This document shows positions 35,121 through 47,512 of a stretch of 64,000 bases of DNA, piece by piece (the first letter of the stretch is position 1; each line of letters opens with the position of its first letter). Source of the DNA: Siphonodentalium dalli (taxonomy: Eukaryota > Mollusca > Scaphopoda > Gadilida > Siphonodentaliidae); contig CP136069.1 in NCBI GenBank assembly GCA_032622095.1, forward strand, positions 122,812,126 to 122,876,125, read 5' to 3'. The position numbers and the translations under genes were made by a program. Below the pieces are notes generated by a model, which was not told the origin of the DNA, did no database searches, and was given only the letters and a program-made list of their open reading frames with translations.

Positions 35121-35351
35121 TTAACCCTTTGATAACGGGAGCGCGCTTGTGGAGTATTAAAGATCCTATGCGAGTGCTTTCTCTTGCATATCACAGAATT
35201 CAATGGCTTACTTCAATGTGAATATTGTTAGGCCAATGTATATATCCTCGTATATACGCGAGACTCCCTATGGAGACTGGCATATATAATAGAATGCATT
35301 GGTACAGGGTTTTCGCACAATTTCAGGAAGTTCCAGTCATGGAAGGGTTAA
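35121..35351. mobile_element. TTAACCCTTT-family MITE
   Basis: Ends TTAACCCTTTGATAACGGG and CCAGTCATGGAAGGGTTAA, with interior CCAATGTATATATCCTCG and ATAATAGAATGCATTGG forming an imperfect hairpin. Same layout and size as 462-707. Confidence 0.8.
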
Positions 35352-36502
35352 ACGGCCATTTCGGAAGATGTCCGATCATATACACGGTTCATTCTGCTCG
35401 GCAGATACCGATCAGAGTTAGTTAGAATATAATCGATTATAACAATTGCCCATTCGAGCTTATACCCATCTATAACTATAACCGATTGTCACAAACTCTT
35501 TAAACTTCAACGTGATGTTGTTCGAAATCGATATAGCGAGATATTCCAAATAATATTGTAAATATCTATTTGCGTTATCTCGTATTCTCTGCCTATATAT
35601 ATGATATAATATCATTTACCGTACAAGCTGCAAGTCACAAGTTACAAATGGAACCTCCCCAATTGTGATTCCGCCTCTATACTATAGTGATTGTGCGTCT
35701 GCGGGTGATTGTAACTCTAACGTCACAGGTCACGTGATTCTTCCCGCTTGTTGCCTATAAGTGACTGACTTGTGCGAGTACCACTACGTCTACTTGTAAA
35801 CACGGGGTTAACTATATTTTTTGAAACATTCTGTTCTAACTCTGTGTTTCTGCGTAGATGGATTATTGATCAAAATCTCAGTTAATAGTTCGACATGACC
35901 ATTAAATCAGAAAATTTGTTGAATAATTTACTGCTGGAATCCACATATATATATATAGTTTACGCCAAATTTTGACTATAAATTTGAACTATCGGAACTT
36001 TCGGAAATTTCGAAATAATCTTGTTTCAGGCATGACATCGATCAATAACATGATTATTTTACTAGAACATGGGGTTGTGTGGGGTGATAAGACAACAAAG
36101 CACCACCGCCCGGTACCACGTCCGCTTTACTGATAACCACATATATTCGTAATTCTTAGTGAAGTATGTACCCTACTGCATTCGTAATTCTTATCAGTTG
36201 TTGTTCGTCAGGCGAAAGGTGTCCAATGACTTTCTTATCGACAACAAAATCAGAAATATAAAAGCATCACGCATAATTATTACATATCACCATGTGTGCA
36301 GTGTGTGGTACTGGCCGATAGTGTACATGCCATTCACACGACCACGGAATGATAACACCCAAGGCATCGATCTCTCGTGCTATCCACACGACATCGCACT
36401 CGTGCCATGAACTGACTATCAGGAACACAAGTGCATGAGCGATGGTTCTGAAGAAGATGCCTTCAAAATTAATTGCTATATATACTGGGACACACGTCCG
36501 CA

Positions 36503-36966
36503 ATATATGACCCGCCATATCAAATCCAGTCGTAAGTCGGGATTTTTTTTACCCTGTGCCAATGCATTCTCTTATATATGCGAGTCGACCATAGGTCGCC
36601 TCGCATATATAAGAGAATGCATTGGCCTAACAATTTTTTACAATTTTAATAATTTGTTCTTGTATTCTTTTAACAATTTTATAATTTCACCCATACAGAG
36701 CCCCAGACAAACATGAGCAGACGACACTCTTCTATATGCTTCTATATATGTGTGGGGCTCCCTGCAGGGTAATGGATGTTTTTTAGTTTATGTCCTAAAA
36801 ATTGTAAGAAACATTTAAATTTTAAAAAAATGATAAAAAATTGTTAGGCCAATGCATTCTCTTATATATGCGAGGCGACTCGCATATATAAGAGAATGCA
36901 TTGGCACAGGGTAAAAAAAAAAATCCCGACTTACGACTGGATTTGATATGGCGGGTCACATATATC
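36503..36966. mobile_element. Palindromic MITE with about 85-bp inverted ends
   Basis: Outer arms start ATATATGACCCGCCATATC on the left and end with the complement near 36966; both include CCAGTCGTAAGTCGGGATTT and a CCCTGTGCCAATGCATTC block. Each inner block (36549-36627, 36846-36905) is itself a hairpin around a GCGAGTCGACC or GCGAGGCGACTCGC centre. This is the same nested-palindrome design as 20008-20405. Confidence 0.88.
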
Positions 36967-38785
36967 ATTTGACATCAAACCGTGGTACATGTATAGGCAT
37001 ATGTATATTAACAAGGATACATCGTCAGCAGAAAATAAAGCCCGAAATTTTTATCTTAACGAAAAGAATTAATTTGCACTTGCAACGAAGTGCAACTTAA
37101 TAAATCATTTATTGAGAATTCACGCATGTGCAGCTAAATGCGTAGTTCTTGTTGGTCCCCGAAGCAGTACCGCGAGTATTGACAGTTTGTCGATAGTTTC
37201 GCTGACAAGATAACCCCCCGGAGGACACATGCGTTTTATTTGCGAATCGAGGTCTACAAAGGATGAAACTCCCGAGAATACCAATACCATGATCATGATT
37301 TTTTTTAGCCGGAACTTGGAACTACTATTCGTGTACATTCCTTAACATTGCCGAATTATATTTCGTGCTATATCAGAGCGTGTACGGTAGAGAGATGTAT
37401 TAGCTTTATTTGCCTTTATTATTAATACCAATATGATGGAAGAATTTATTGATGTACATACATGTTATGTATTGTTTGTTCTGTATATATGTATCTACGT
37501 TGTTGCATGTTGCAACTTCGATGTTGACTTTGCAAATAAACAATTCAATGAAAATGATTCCACTTGTAGCGTTTGTACGGAGTGTATAGGGATTGTGGGT
37601 GTGTATCACTGCATGGTAACCGCGTAATACGTAGATATTCGTGTTTGTCATGCGGGTGAGGCTAGGCGTGGATACTATTATTTGTAAAATTGAATGTGTA
37701 AGACGATGAAACATATATAATTCTTAGATTATATATATATAACCGCTCTGTATATGCCTCGATACACACATGTTGATTGTAGTTCCATGCGACTTTTTAA
37801 ATCCAGCACGTGAGTTTCCACGCTATATGAGTCGATTTGTGTATTATCTTAGTTTAGTGATGTTACCTAGCAATTAACCTATAAGCTTTTTGTCAATAAA
37901 ACCAACAAACTCCCCAATTCTAAAAACAATTGTCATGTCTCGAAACAGCATAACCGTTAAAAAATGCAGGTTAAAAATATGAGTTAATTTTTTTATATAA
38001 TATTTTGTTATAATCAATGTAACATATTCCACCGAACAATTAGGCGTTGTCACCCCCCGTTGTGCATGTTGTTCATAGTTACGATTACTGTTTCGAGAAG
38101 CCAAGAATGTGCACACGAGCGTTGTATGTACGCATCGGGCCAAACACTGCCTGTGATAACCGTGCTACAACAAAAATACAGCAAACAAATCTATACCTAC
38201 CACCTTACTCTCAATATCAAGAAGTTTGAGCCCAGTATATTCTTACAAACTGACTCGTGCATGGTCATCAATTCTGCGAAAAGGATTTTGGACAGTCCGA
38301 AAAGATTATGACTATAAGCTTTTCGTAATTCTTATCATTATGCGAAAGGTATCAATTAGATATCGACTCATTTCCTTTACTTTAAACATATTTTATTGTA
38401 ATATAATTCATTACAACGGGATTGGGGTACAAGTTTTAACAACTTACAATGTCCCCGCTCCCAGATACAATATATATATATGAATTTAACAAGATGACAG
38501 AGAAAACATACATGATGAGGTTGCAAATTTGGTCTACAAAAGAGAAGATAACTTGTGTAAAGAGTGTGTGATAGTCCGGTTCTGTGTTTGTATGATACTA
38601 GCGTTCTGTCCGTCCTCTCTCTCTCTCCATGGAAATAGAAACTGAGAAATAGTGGCCTTTGTTTTGAAGGGTATTATGTGCTATATGTTTGCATTTGTTG
38701 CATTTGTTTGGTCCGTATCTTTAATGTAGTCTGACAATTATTTATTCAGTATCAGTATCGTCCGGTTCAAAACGCTTTGTTGCAG

Positions 38786-39040
38786 CTATATATGCCTGAA
38801 CAATGCGGAACATCTTTTCATTTCTTGGTGGAGTTTCACTTGAGTTTCCCCAAAGTAATTGCTTGTAATTGTTAATTTTAAAGTTGAGGTCGTCCAGTTT
38901 ACGGTATATAATTCTAACCTTTGTACATTATATAGGGGGCAATTTAGGAAAAAGTGCATATCACTTTCATATTCGTATCCACATTTACAGTTTGGGGTAT
39001 CTGCTATATAATTTTCGAACATATCTAAGCGGAGATCACT
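38786..39040 (-). pseudogene. LINE fragment: carboxyl tail of reverse transcriptase protein
   Basis: The minus frame reads CSDLRLDMFENYIADTP, then CKCGYEYESDMHFFLNCPLY, a CxC...E...HFFxxCPxY zinc-finger-like tail typical of many invertebrate Jockey/CR1-like non-LTR elements. It follows in order and orientation from the RT fragment ending near 41740 and is separated from it by the element at 39044-41681. About 20-30 residues appear to be missing between the two pieces. Confidence 0.75.
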
Positions 39041-39043
39041 GCA

Positions 39044-41681
39044 GGGGTGCTATTCACCAAGCGAGACTATTTTATAAACCAGGTAGTTTATATGGTAGCG
39101 GCTGAACGCAAAGGTATCTTTGCTTTAGCGCAAACGACACGCTGACGATGGTGTGATTGATCCAATCTATCATATTTGTCACCTGTCAATTGACGCCGTC
39201 TTACGACTAATTCATGAACACTCACCGGCCACAATCGGCATGTATAGTGGTATAATTTTGGCGTATAATTGTGTGGAGACTCATGCTTGCGATTATATAT
39301 CTGCAGAATGATGATATTAATGAGGTTTTTTAATTAGCACAGTGTGAAAATGAAGAGCCAAGAAGATAACGTCTCAGAAGAATTTTGTTTGTGTTTTGGT
39401 TCTGTTTGGATATTTCCCTGCTATTTCCAAAGAAATTTCTTTCCATGCATCATTTTTCCGGCGCTGGTGAATGGTGCCGGTTTCTTTGTTCTTTAATATT
39501 TTGATTCTTCTCTCCACAATGCCCAAACAAGTGTTACGCTCGTCAGCAGTGGGGGGGGGGGGGGTCTGGAAAACAATTGCACATATAGGGCCCAAAAAGT
39601 TTTTTTCCGACCCCGAGGGACCCACCACCCCATTTGTGCAAATTTGTTCCTCCAAATGTTAGGGACCCACCCCCTTTCTCATATTTTTATCAAAATTTCA
39701 GAGTTTTTTAGCCGTTCTTCAATAACGGTGTTAACTGCCTTTCAATCCCATTCCACTATCCTTTTTTGGTACAAAGTGTGTAAAATTAAGACTCAAGCAA
39801 TAACATCCTTAATCGGTAAAGCACAGGTCAGAAAAACGAAACATAAACTGTACTTCCATGTGTTTCCTGGTGTTTCCAGTATCTAACAACAATAATAAAG
39901 CATTGTGTAGGTACACTGCATGTCACAAATTGCCCTAGACCGCATTATATTGCCCTAGACCGCATTAATATATCGAGCGTGTTTAGTCTGACAGAGAACA
40001 CTGGCCAGTGTAAATAGTGGTAAACAGGTCAGGGGTTCTACAATTATTTGTGCATGATCAAAGAACTCTTTAGTCTTATCCACCGGGGTGGGTGAGGAGG
40101 GGAATTGTTTTGGTTAGGTATACACATAGATATATGGTTATTATACCCCCGATATTAGTCGGCGGGTATATAGTTGACGTCTCGAGCCGTCCGTGCGTCC
40201 GTCCGTACAAACATTTTGCATCATAACTCAAGAGTCGGTTGTCATATTTTGATGCTCTATGACATGTGACGGACCAGAAATGGGGAACGAATATGCATAA
40301 TATCACGGATTGTGAGTACCAATGCCTACCAGATTTATCCATGGGCCCTGTTTATGAAATTCAATCCGTACAAAGTTTTTGCCATATAAGTTGACGTGTC
40401 GGTTGTCGAATTTTGAAGTGGTTTGGTATGGTGATAGACCTGAATGATAAGGGAAGGATGTATGCAGATATTACTGCATATCACAGGTTTTGCCTGGCGA
40501 TGCATACCAGAGCTACCAACTTGGTTCCATCCGTAAACACATTTTGCATTATTATAACTCAACCATTTGTATGTATATTTGTGCACTAGAGTCTGCAGTC
40601 AGATTTTATTCTTGATTTTAGTTTGAACTTTGAAGACATTGAAGAATGTCATTTCTCAAAGCATCTGAATGCATCACATTATTTCAGTTCATCTATTTGT
40701 AAGCGATAACAGTATGCAATTAGTATTGTAGTTTAGTCTTGTTGAGCAGTATTTAAGCTTCAAGATGAAGTTCGTAAATTCAAGGAGAATAGCGTCACCT
40801 TCAGTTGGGATTGTCTGAACAATAAACAGTAACGACCATTCATCATAACCAATTCAGTTTTATTTGGATAAGTGCTGCAAATTAACATTACTTGCAATCA
40901 TTAAAAAGATGAGAAATAACCAGAAGGAATGAATTTGATTGCATGCCAGAACAAGACAGTATTTCAGACATTAGAAATTTATGAGATACCCTTTTCAATT
41001 TCATATTATGCAACAATCGGGTCAATGATATCTAGTCATCATTGAGTATTCACCATGTTCATGTAGTATTTGTGATACAGTTTTTTTTTTAATTTTATTA
41101 CTTTTATTCGTGTAATACAACTGGGTAATACTTTTTTTTTTTTATACTAAATTACGGTTTTCCACTGAGAAGTGGGACGGGATCCTGTGAAATCCAGAAT
41201 GTTGCTAAATCTGAGGCTATATAGTCACTATATCTGTCTATATAGCCATATGCCAACAAACATGATATTAACATGCTTACAAACAACATTACATGGTCAG
41301 TACTTGTAAATTGTTTGAAAAAAACCCATTTTGGAAAAAAAATTACAAGCACAATTGTTTCGGCTTCTGGAGAACCCACCCACCCCGGCCCTATATACGG
41401 ATTTTTTTGTAGACCCCCTCATGTCGTCGGTGGTATATTTTGCCCCACGTCCTTTTCCTCGGTTGCTCATTGTGAAATGTGTACAAACGTGTACTGTTAC
41501 ACGCAGCATGTTTATGTGACCGGTGGTCAATCTATGATTGACGCCAATCACCTTGATTGGATAATCCTATATGGCGCGGCGATCTCTTCCCATCGATATG
41601 TCCACCGATAGCTTCGCATTGAGCGTCGCCTCGTAAAACTACCTGGACTATATTATAAACCCAGCCGGTGAATAGCACCCC
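39044..41681. mobile_element. 2.6-kb inverted-repeat element inside a LINE
   Basis: The left end GGGGTGCTATTCACC (39044) and right end GGTGAATAGCACCCC (to 41681) are inverted. The similarity continues through TTTATAAACCAGGTAGTTT on the left and AAACTACCTGG...TTATAAAC on the right, about 46 bases or more. No transposase found. The interior holds a G homopolymer (39552-39565) and two related blocks of ACAAACATTTTGCATCATAA/ACACATTTTGCATTATTA type (40200-40345, 40345-40600). No clear target duplication. Confidence 0.7.
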
Positions 41682-41739
41682 AGGAGTTTCGTATCCTACA
41701 GTGGAAAATGCTATATTTTCGATTTCCTGATTCAAAATA

Positions 41740-43364
41740 TTAGGCGGCTTTCTGGTGGGCTCTATCATATTTAGGTTATCCTTAAAATCTAGAAGATTTT
41801 CAGCATCCGTTATATATGTGGGTAGTTTGCTCCATGAAGTTGCAACGAATGGGAAGAATGATTGCTTAAAATGTTCAGTTCTACTATAATATGAATGGAA
41901 TCTGCCTGGGTTTCGCATGTTATAGCTGGAGACTTGTACCGAGCGTGGTGGGAGTAGGCAAGATAAATAATATGGAGTTTCGTTATTTATAATTTTGAAC
42001 ATAGTTTGTAATTGGTGCTTCTCTCTACGAATGTTCAGAGAAGGCCAGCCAGCTTCGCATAGGACCGCATTATTGGGAACTGAGCGCGTGAGCCCTGTAA
42101 CTATTCTAGCGGCATCAACGTGAATCCGGTCAAGTTTATTTAGTAAATATGTCGGCGCGTTTTCCCAAATTACGTCCGCATAATCTAGGAGAGGCAAGAT
42201 ATAGGCCTTGTATATCTTATCGAGTGTTCTTCGATCTAGGTTGTACTTGTATCTTCTGAGTATCGATAGTCGCGGGACAACTTTTTTGACTATAGATTCA
42301 ATTTGGATATTCCAATTTAAATTGCTTTGTATTTCGAGACCAAGGTGTTTATGCGACTCAATTATGTCAATTCTCTTATTTTGGAAGGTTAAATCTAGAG
42401 GGACCTCTCGTGGGGTCAGGGAGAACAATATTGCCTTAGTTTTGGTTGGATTAAAGTTTACAAGCCATTTGTTGGCCCAATCTGATATTTTATTAAGGTC
42501 TTGGTTTACACTTCTTTCTAGCAGCTTTATGTCATAGTGTTTGGACGTGAGACATGTATCATCTGCATACATTCTTGTTTCGGAATTTAAATTATCTGGG
42601 AGATCATTTATATATACCAGGAAAAGGAAAGGTCCGAGTATAGATCCTTTGGGGAACTCCGGCTGGAATGGGTTGGAAGTTGGAATATGAATTGTTTATT
42701 AAGACTCGTTGTTTTCGATTACTGAGGTAATCTTCCAGCCATTTCAATAACGGACCGGATATGCCGTATTGTTCTAGCTTATATATCAGTCCCCTATGCC
42801 AGACTCTTTCAAATGCCTTTGATATATCGCAAAAAAACTGAACATGTGTATAAGTCATTATCGAGAGTCTGACAGAGGTTATGGTATAGATCTGTTAATT
42901 GGAAGGTCGTGCTATGTCCGGGAATAAAACCAGATTGATGTTGGTACATTAGTTTGTTATCTTGGAAAAATGACATAAGATGTTGGGTAATTATTTTTTC
43001 AAACACTTTGCCGAGGCTCGGAAGGAGGGAAATAGGACGGTAATTTATACAATCGGCAGGATCATCTTTTTTAAATATGGGGATAACATTTGCTTTTTTC
43101 CAGTCTGATGGGAATTGGCCGAGCTCTACTGACTTTTTAAAAATAATTTCTAATGGAGCAACAATCGATTCAGCAGTAGCGTGAATCATTTTTGGGCTTA
43201 TGCCATCAAATCCATGGGCTTTGTTAACTTTGAGTGATTTAATTGCAGTAATGATCTTATCTCGGGTGAAAATAATATTGGATAGCGAATTGGAGCATCT
43301 ACGGAGAAGGATTGGAATTTCGTGACCACGATCATCGATATTTGAATTTAAAATGAAGGCCTCG
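41740..43364 (-). pseudogene. LINE reverse transcriptase, frameshifted
   Basis: Non-LTR reverse transcriptase of Jockey/CR1-like type. Motifs in order on the minus strand: ANVIPIFKKDD and INYRPISLLPSLGKVFEK (about 43030-43110), SGFIPGHSTTFQ, CDISKAFERVWHRG (about 42800), PAGVPQ (42650), then MYADDTC with the catalytic YADD (42560), followed by NWNIQIESIVKK and the thumb. Two single-base frameshifts break it: one in a T run at about 42833 (before CDISKAF) and one at about 42647 just after GVPQ. The protein cannot be made intact. It is joined to the endonuclease piece above 43843 across a MITE insertion. It lies antisense to nothing coding and in the same orientation as the channel gene. Confidence 0.93.
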
Positions 43365-43370
43365 TTTAAA

Positions 43371-43837
43371 GGTACTCAACCCGTAAAGAGGGTCCCCATC
43401 TCAACAGATTCCAACAACAACAATCCGATCAGAGGGTCCTATATTACTATTTCTTTGGCTTTGGGGGTAAAAAATATTTGATTCGAGTCGAGGAACCCAC
43501 CAAACAAAGCTCAGAGTTATTAGATATTGATTTTTCAAATTTGTTATGTTCTCGAGATGAGTACCAATAACTGCCATAACCTGCTCTGGATGTGTACTCC
43601 AAATCTATTCAAACAGACAAGGATGAATAACTCTAAAATCAAGTGGTAATTTTAACACAATTTTGACTGAGTTCTGGGCCAGATAGTATTCCCGATAATG
43701 AAAAATAATAGATTTCTAAAATCGATATCTAACAAATCTGAGCTTTGATGAGTGACTTCCTCGACTCGAGTCAAATATTTTTGACCCCCGAAGCCATTGA
43801 AATAGTAATTGAGAGGAGTTTTATCGGGTTGAGTACC
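43371..43837. mobile_element. 467-bp MITE inserted in the LINE, TTTAAA target duplication
   Basis: Ends GGTACTCAACCCG and CGGGTTGAGTACC are perfect inverted repeats. The inverted homology continues through TTACTATTTC and GGGGGT...AATATTTGA. Flanked by TTTAAA at 43365-43370 and 43838-43843 (or TTAA within it). Removing the element joins the LINE frame exactly (K-C-L-N-E-A across the site). Partial relatives lie at 17400-17640 and 56340-56415. Confidence 0.92.
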
Positions 43838-43843
43838 TTTAAA

Positions 43844-44850
43844 CACTTCGCTTCCTCGCGATCATCTGTCACATAGGTTTTTCCATCAATAGTGACATCT
43901 CCGTGTTGACTATATAATGGTGGGATGCATGTGGATTTATTTTTGTTCAGCAAATAATTTATTGTTTGCCAAAAGTCGCGAGGGGATGGGGATTCATTTA
44001 CTCGTTCTTCAAGTTTAGAGTGAAATTGTGCTTTCGCGTATTTCTTCATGTTGTTTACTTTATTTCTGATATCTTTATAATTTCTCCATGAGACATCAGA
44101 ATTTCGTTTTATGGCTATTTTTCTCAATCTATCTCTGCGTCTGATCTCCCTTCTTATATCTGAGTTGAACCAAAACTTGTCATTTGTTCGTATCGTGACT
44201 GTTGATTTGGGGACTGTCTCTTCCATTACTGAGATGAATAAATTACAGAATCGGGAGACAGCATGGTCTATATCTTCAACTGTATTTAATTCTTCTTGCC
44301 AGTTAATAGCATCTAACATACTGTTAGCCCTGGTATAATCTCCGTGTTTATATTTCCATATAGTTCTCTTAAATGATGTAGTTTCATATTTTTTGAATTT
44401 TAATATCGCATAAACACCATAATGATCTGAGAAACCATGATTTAGAGTGTCGGCGTCGTACACTTGTAAGTTATTGCTCACGATTATGGGGTCCAGAAGT
44501 GTTTGGGATGTGGGCGTGACTCTTGTTGGTTTTTTAATTACATCCTTGAAAGTATAATGACCAACTATTTCACTAAGTTTCGAATGCGGATTTAGCAGAT
44601 TGGAGCTAAAATCACCAAGTAGAATTAAATTTTCAGTTATTTTCAAGGCATTGTCTATTGATTCTTCAAAGAGGTCCCAATAGTTTATGTTACATAATTG
44701 CTCCGATCTGTAGGTTAATGCGAGGAGGACTCGATTCGATTTATTCGCGATCTCAAACCAAAAGATAGAGGCGTCAAACTCGAGTTCGGTTCTCCGTTTG
44801 TAGACCAGATGATTAGCGAAATATACACAAATTCTAATTGGGATTGGCTT
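43844..44850 (-). pseudogene. LINE endonuclease domain (5' truncated) and linker
   Basis: The minus frame starts around 44850 with PIPIRICVYFANHLVYKRR, then LALTYRSEQLCNINYWD, LILLGDFSSN (the GDFN-like catalytic block of APE-type endonucleases) and LLDPIIVSN...GFSDHYGV (the SDH block). A linker with KFWFNSDIRREIRRRDRLRK follows and leads to the RT. The first half of the endonuclease is absent, so the copy is 5' truncated, as usual for target-primed insertions. It is open from 44850 to the MITE. Confidence 0.9.
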
Positions 44851-44854
44851 GAAA

Positions 44855-44990
44855 AAGATGACACAGTTTGAAACGAGCGGAAAGACACATGTGTTTGTTA
44901 AATAATATGTGTGTAATAAAAGTATGACGCGATTTGAAACGAGCTGAAAGGCACATGTGTTTGTTCAATAATATGCGTGTAATAAAAGCA
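44855..44990. repeat. 66-bp tandem duplication
   Basis: Two adjacent copies of GTTTGAAACGAGCGGAAAG and CACATGTGTTTGTTAAATAA ... GTGTAATAAAAG, differing at about six positions. It sits exactly at the truncated 5' end of the LINE. Confidence 0.85.
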
Positions 44991-45019
44991 GTTTATTTAA
45001 TTATGATGCATCCAAATTT

Positions 45020-45740
45020 AAGAGTAGAGCAGGGACGTGGCGACATTTGTGTCACCCATCCCAAATTTGGTCAAATTGTTCAACAGTTTGAAATTTCGTG
45101 CCTGACTCAACATTAGTTGGAATATTTATTTACAGGTTGAATTGGCCACCTGTTAGATAGTTTCCCACCTTACGGGGTGTCATGTTGGTAATTCCAACAG
45201 TTGAAAAGATTGGGTGCACATGCGAACCTGGGTACGAACCTGAGAGTATGGTTCGGAGTAAGCACTTCGCGATGTGGGCTTTGCAATAACATGTTGGCTA
45301 TGCAGGGATCGACGTGGTGGCAAGGAGGAGGAGGAGGTGTTGTGAGGGTGTATCACCCCTCCCCAACCTTGGTCAAAATTTTCAACAACTGGAAATTTCA
45401 TGCGTGACACACGATCATTTAGATATTTCAGACCCAAAATCGGTGGTAAATGTACGGACAGCTTTTTCTAACCAGCATATAGTGGGCATTTGTTTGTTGT
45501 TAGACCAATTTATAAGGCGCATATGTTCCTACTTTTTTCATTTTTTGTTGTTGACTGAAATGGTTACCAGTTGGAAAATTCCAATCATAGGGAGTATTCT
45601 ATTCTAAATTTATACCAGTAAGAAAATTGTGACCAAATTGGGAGAGGAGGGTGAAAATGAATTTCCCAGGAATTTCGTTGCAGGTTCAAGGGTTGTGCAT
45701 TTGGAAATGCTAAGTGGGACACCCCTCAGCGGAGACATTC
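45020..45740. repeat. Two tandem fragments of the TTGGAAAT family
   Basis: 45025-45180 and 45310-45740 both carry GGACGTGG, CACCCMTCCCAAATTTGG-like and TTTGAAATTTCGTGCCTGA/CTGGAAATTTCATGCGTGA words. Similar to 15040-15270 and 49530-49760. Confidence 0.5.
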
Positions 45741-45813
45741 TTGCCACGTCCCTGTGGTTATGTCAGTGATAAGTAACGTATACATGTACGCAGTGTCTGT
45801 AAGACATACTCAC

Positions 45814-45997
45814 CTGTGTCGGTAGTACTATGAGAGCCACGCAGATCATTATCATCATGAAAACTTGACTCGGCCAGATATCCGGACAGAGGTCTCCATA
45901 CCCGACCGTTGAGAATGTTACTATGTTAAACCACAGCGATTCCATTAACCGGAAGTGGCGATTACCTCCCCTTTGTAAGTGTTGTATTCCACACACG
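45814..45997 (-). CDS. KCNT (slo-2): Slo2 exon 4: pore helix, selectivity filter and S6
   Basis: 184 bases (1 + 61 codons). It encodes [11 protein letters not shown] (turret), [15 protein letters not shown] (pore helix and K+ filter TVGYGD) and S6 with [16 protein letters not shown]. The filter is intact, so the fragment is compatible with a working K+ pore. [13 protein letters not shown] with the following IWPSQ is Slo2-specific and differs from Slo1 (LVTMSTVGYGD). Acceptor ATTCACAG, donor GTGAGT. Confidence 0.98.
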
Positions 45998-47512
45998 CTG
46001 TGAATATAAAGACGAGCACATTCATGCATGCGATGTGTGCACTTGAATCTGAATTGACGAAGTTAGAGCATTTACTGAAAATTAGTAGTTCCATAAAATA
46101 CATGCAAATATATGTTTGGCTTGATAATATATCCGGGTTAAAGTAAGCACAAAACGGCAAGGATAAGAAATAAGCCGAAACAATTAGGAGAAAGGTACAA
46201 ACAGGGGATTTTTTTGGGGATAAGTTGGGAAGAATATATTCAAAAATAGTTATAAGGGAATAGAGGTATCCTTAATTGCGCGATTGAATCGTTTCCCCTG
46301 CCTTCATGCACGTTTCATTACACGTCAAATGTGAGTTAACATTAAGAGTTATTTCTTAAATACCACCTAATACGCACACACTTGACTACCAAAAGATAAC
46401 ATATCGGGGTTCACGATAAGATGACTATTGGCATACAATCGCGACCACGGGAGGCACGCGTGGTTTCGATTGACTATCATATTTAATACGAAGGGTAATA
46501 ACTCTATAAAGAATGTACCTTTACGAAATAACGGCGATTTGTATGAGAAATTGCAACACCACAATAGATCAACTCTGGTGAAATATAAGTCAAATTCTTC
46601 TATAGGGTGGGCGGGCTTGGGGAGGTTTGGGTTACGCTCTTTAAAACACTTCTTCAAATATTTCCGTTATTTCGTAAAACACACTTCTTCAAATATCTCC
46701 GTTATTTAGTTAATAAAAATAATTGTTATTAACGCTCTTTAAAACACTTCTTCAAATATTTCCGTTATTTCGTCAAAAACACTTCTTCAAATATCTCCGT
46801 GATATAGTTAATAAAAATAATTTCGCCATTTCGCTGCATTTTTTATTCCGCTATTTCGCTGTATTTTCCTAGTTCGCTTTTTCGTTGTATTTCATATTTC
46901 GATAACTCGCTATATTTGACATATTATGGGATATGGGATTATATGTTACCCTACATTCTGATATTCAATCGAACATCACGTGCCACCCGTGCTCGCGATT
47001 AGATGCCACTAACAATCCAATCGTGAACCCCGATTACATATTGTTTGCTATCAAATCCTTGGCGTATTGGCTGTAAATACATGACTGGAGAATCCAGCCG
47101 GTAAAGAGAGGGTTACTGTAAGAAGGCTTTCCATGATGCATCAAGTTTCTTGGATAATATTGAGTAATATCGGGTACAATGCGGAAAGCCCGAGAGCAAT
47201 TTGAGTTTAGCCCGCTGAGTAAACATACGATTCCTGGAGAGTTGTTTGACAAAGCCGCTTTATTTGTCGTCCCCGTGTCACGAGACCCTAGCGTAATCTA
47301 CCAGGTAGGCCTCCGTCTGCGGATTCAGGTATTGCGTTTTGTATTCTTCCGGTATCTCGTCTGATATCGGAAAACTATAAGGGCAATTAATTGGTTCTAC
47401 GCACCACAATCATTGAGCAAATATTAAATTTCCGGAATACTGCATGTACTCATATTAGACTTATGCAAATAGATGTTTGGTTCTTGTTTAGTTGCCATGA
47501 CGACTAGCTCAC
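45998..47512. other. Intron 3
   Basis: Mostly taken up by an inverted-repeat element (46395-47045) with an internal 95-bp tandem duplication. 47050-47512 shows nothing I recognise. Confidence 0.65.
46395..47045. mobile_element. MITE-like element with about 65-bp inverted ends
   Basis: The left end (46395-46462: ATATCGGGGTTCACGATAAG ... CGCGACCACGGGAGGCACG) and right end (46977-47045: CACGTGCCACCCGTGCTCGC ... CAATCGTGAACCCCGAT) are inverted with about 80% identity. The interior has a tandem pair (46637-46730 and 46732-46825) of CTCTTTAAAACACTTCTTC and ATTTCCGTTATTTCGT. Confidence 0.75.

Larger units (their letters stand above)
34638..45813. other. Intron 4 (11.2 kb)
   Basis: Contains two TTAACCCTTT-family MITEs (35121-35351, 36503-36966) and a broken LINE (38786-44850) interrupted by a 2.6-kb inverted-repeat element and a 467-bp MITE. 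A 66-bp tandem duplication sits at 44855-44990 and two fragments of the TTGGAAAT family at 45020-45740. No other gene is visible; 37000-38780 shows nothing identifiable. Confidence 0.7.
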
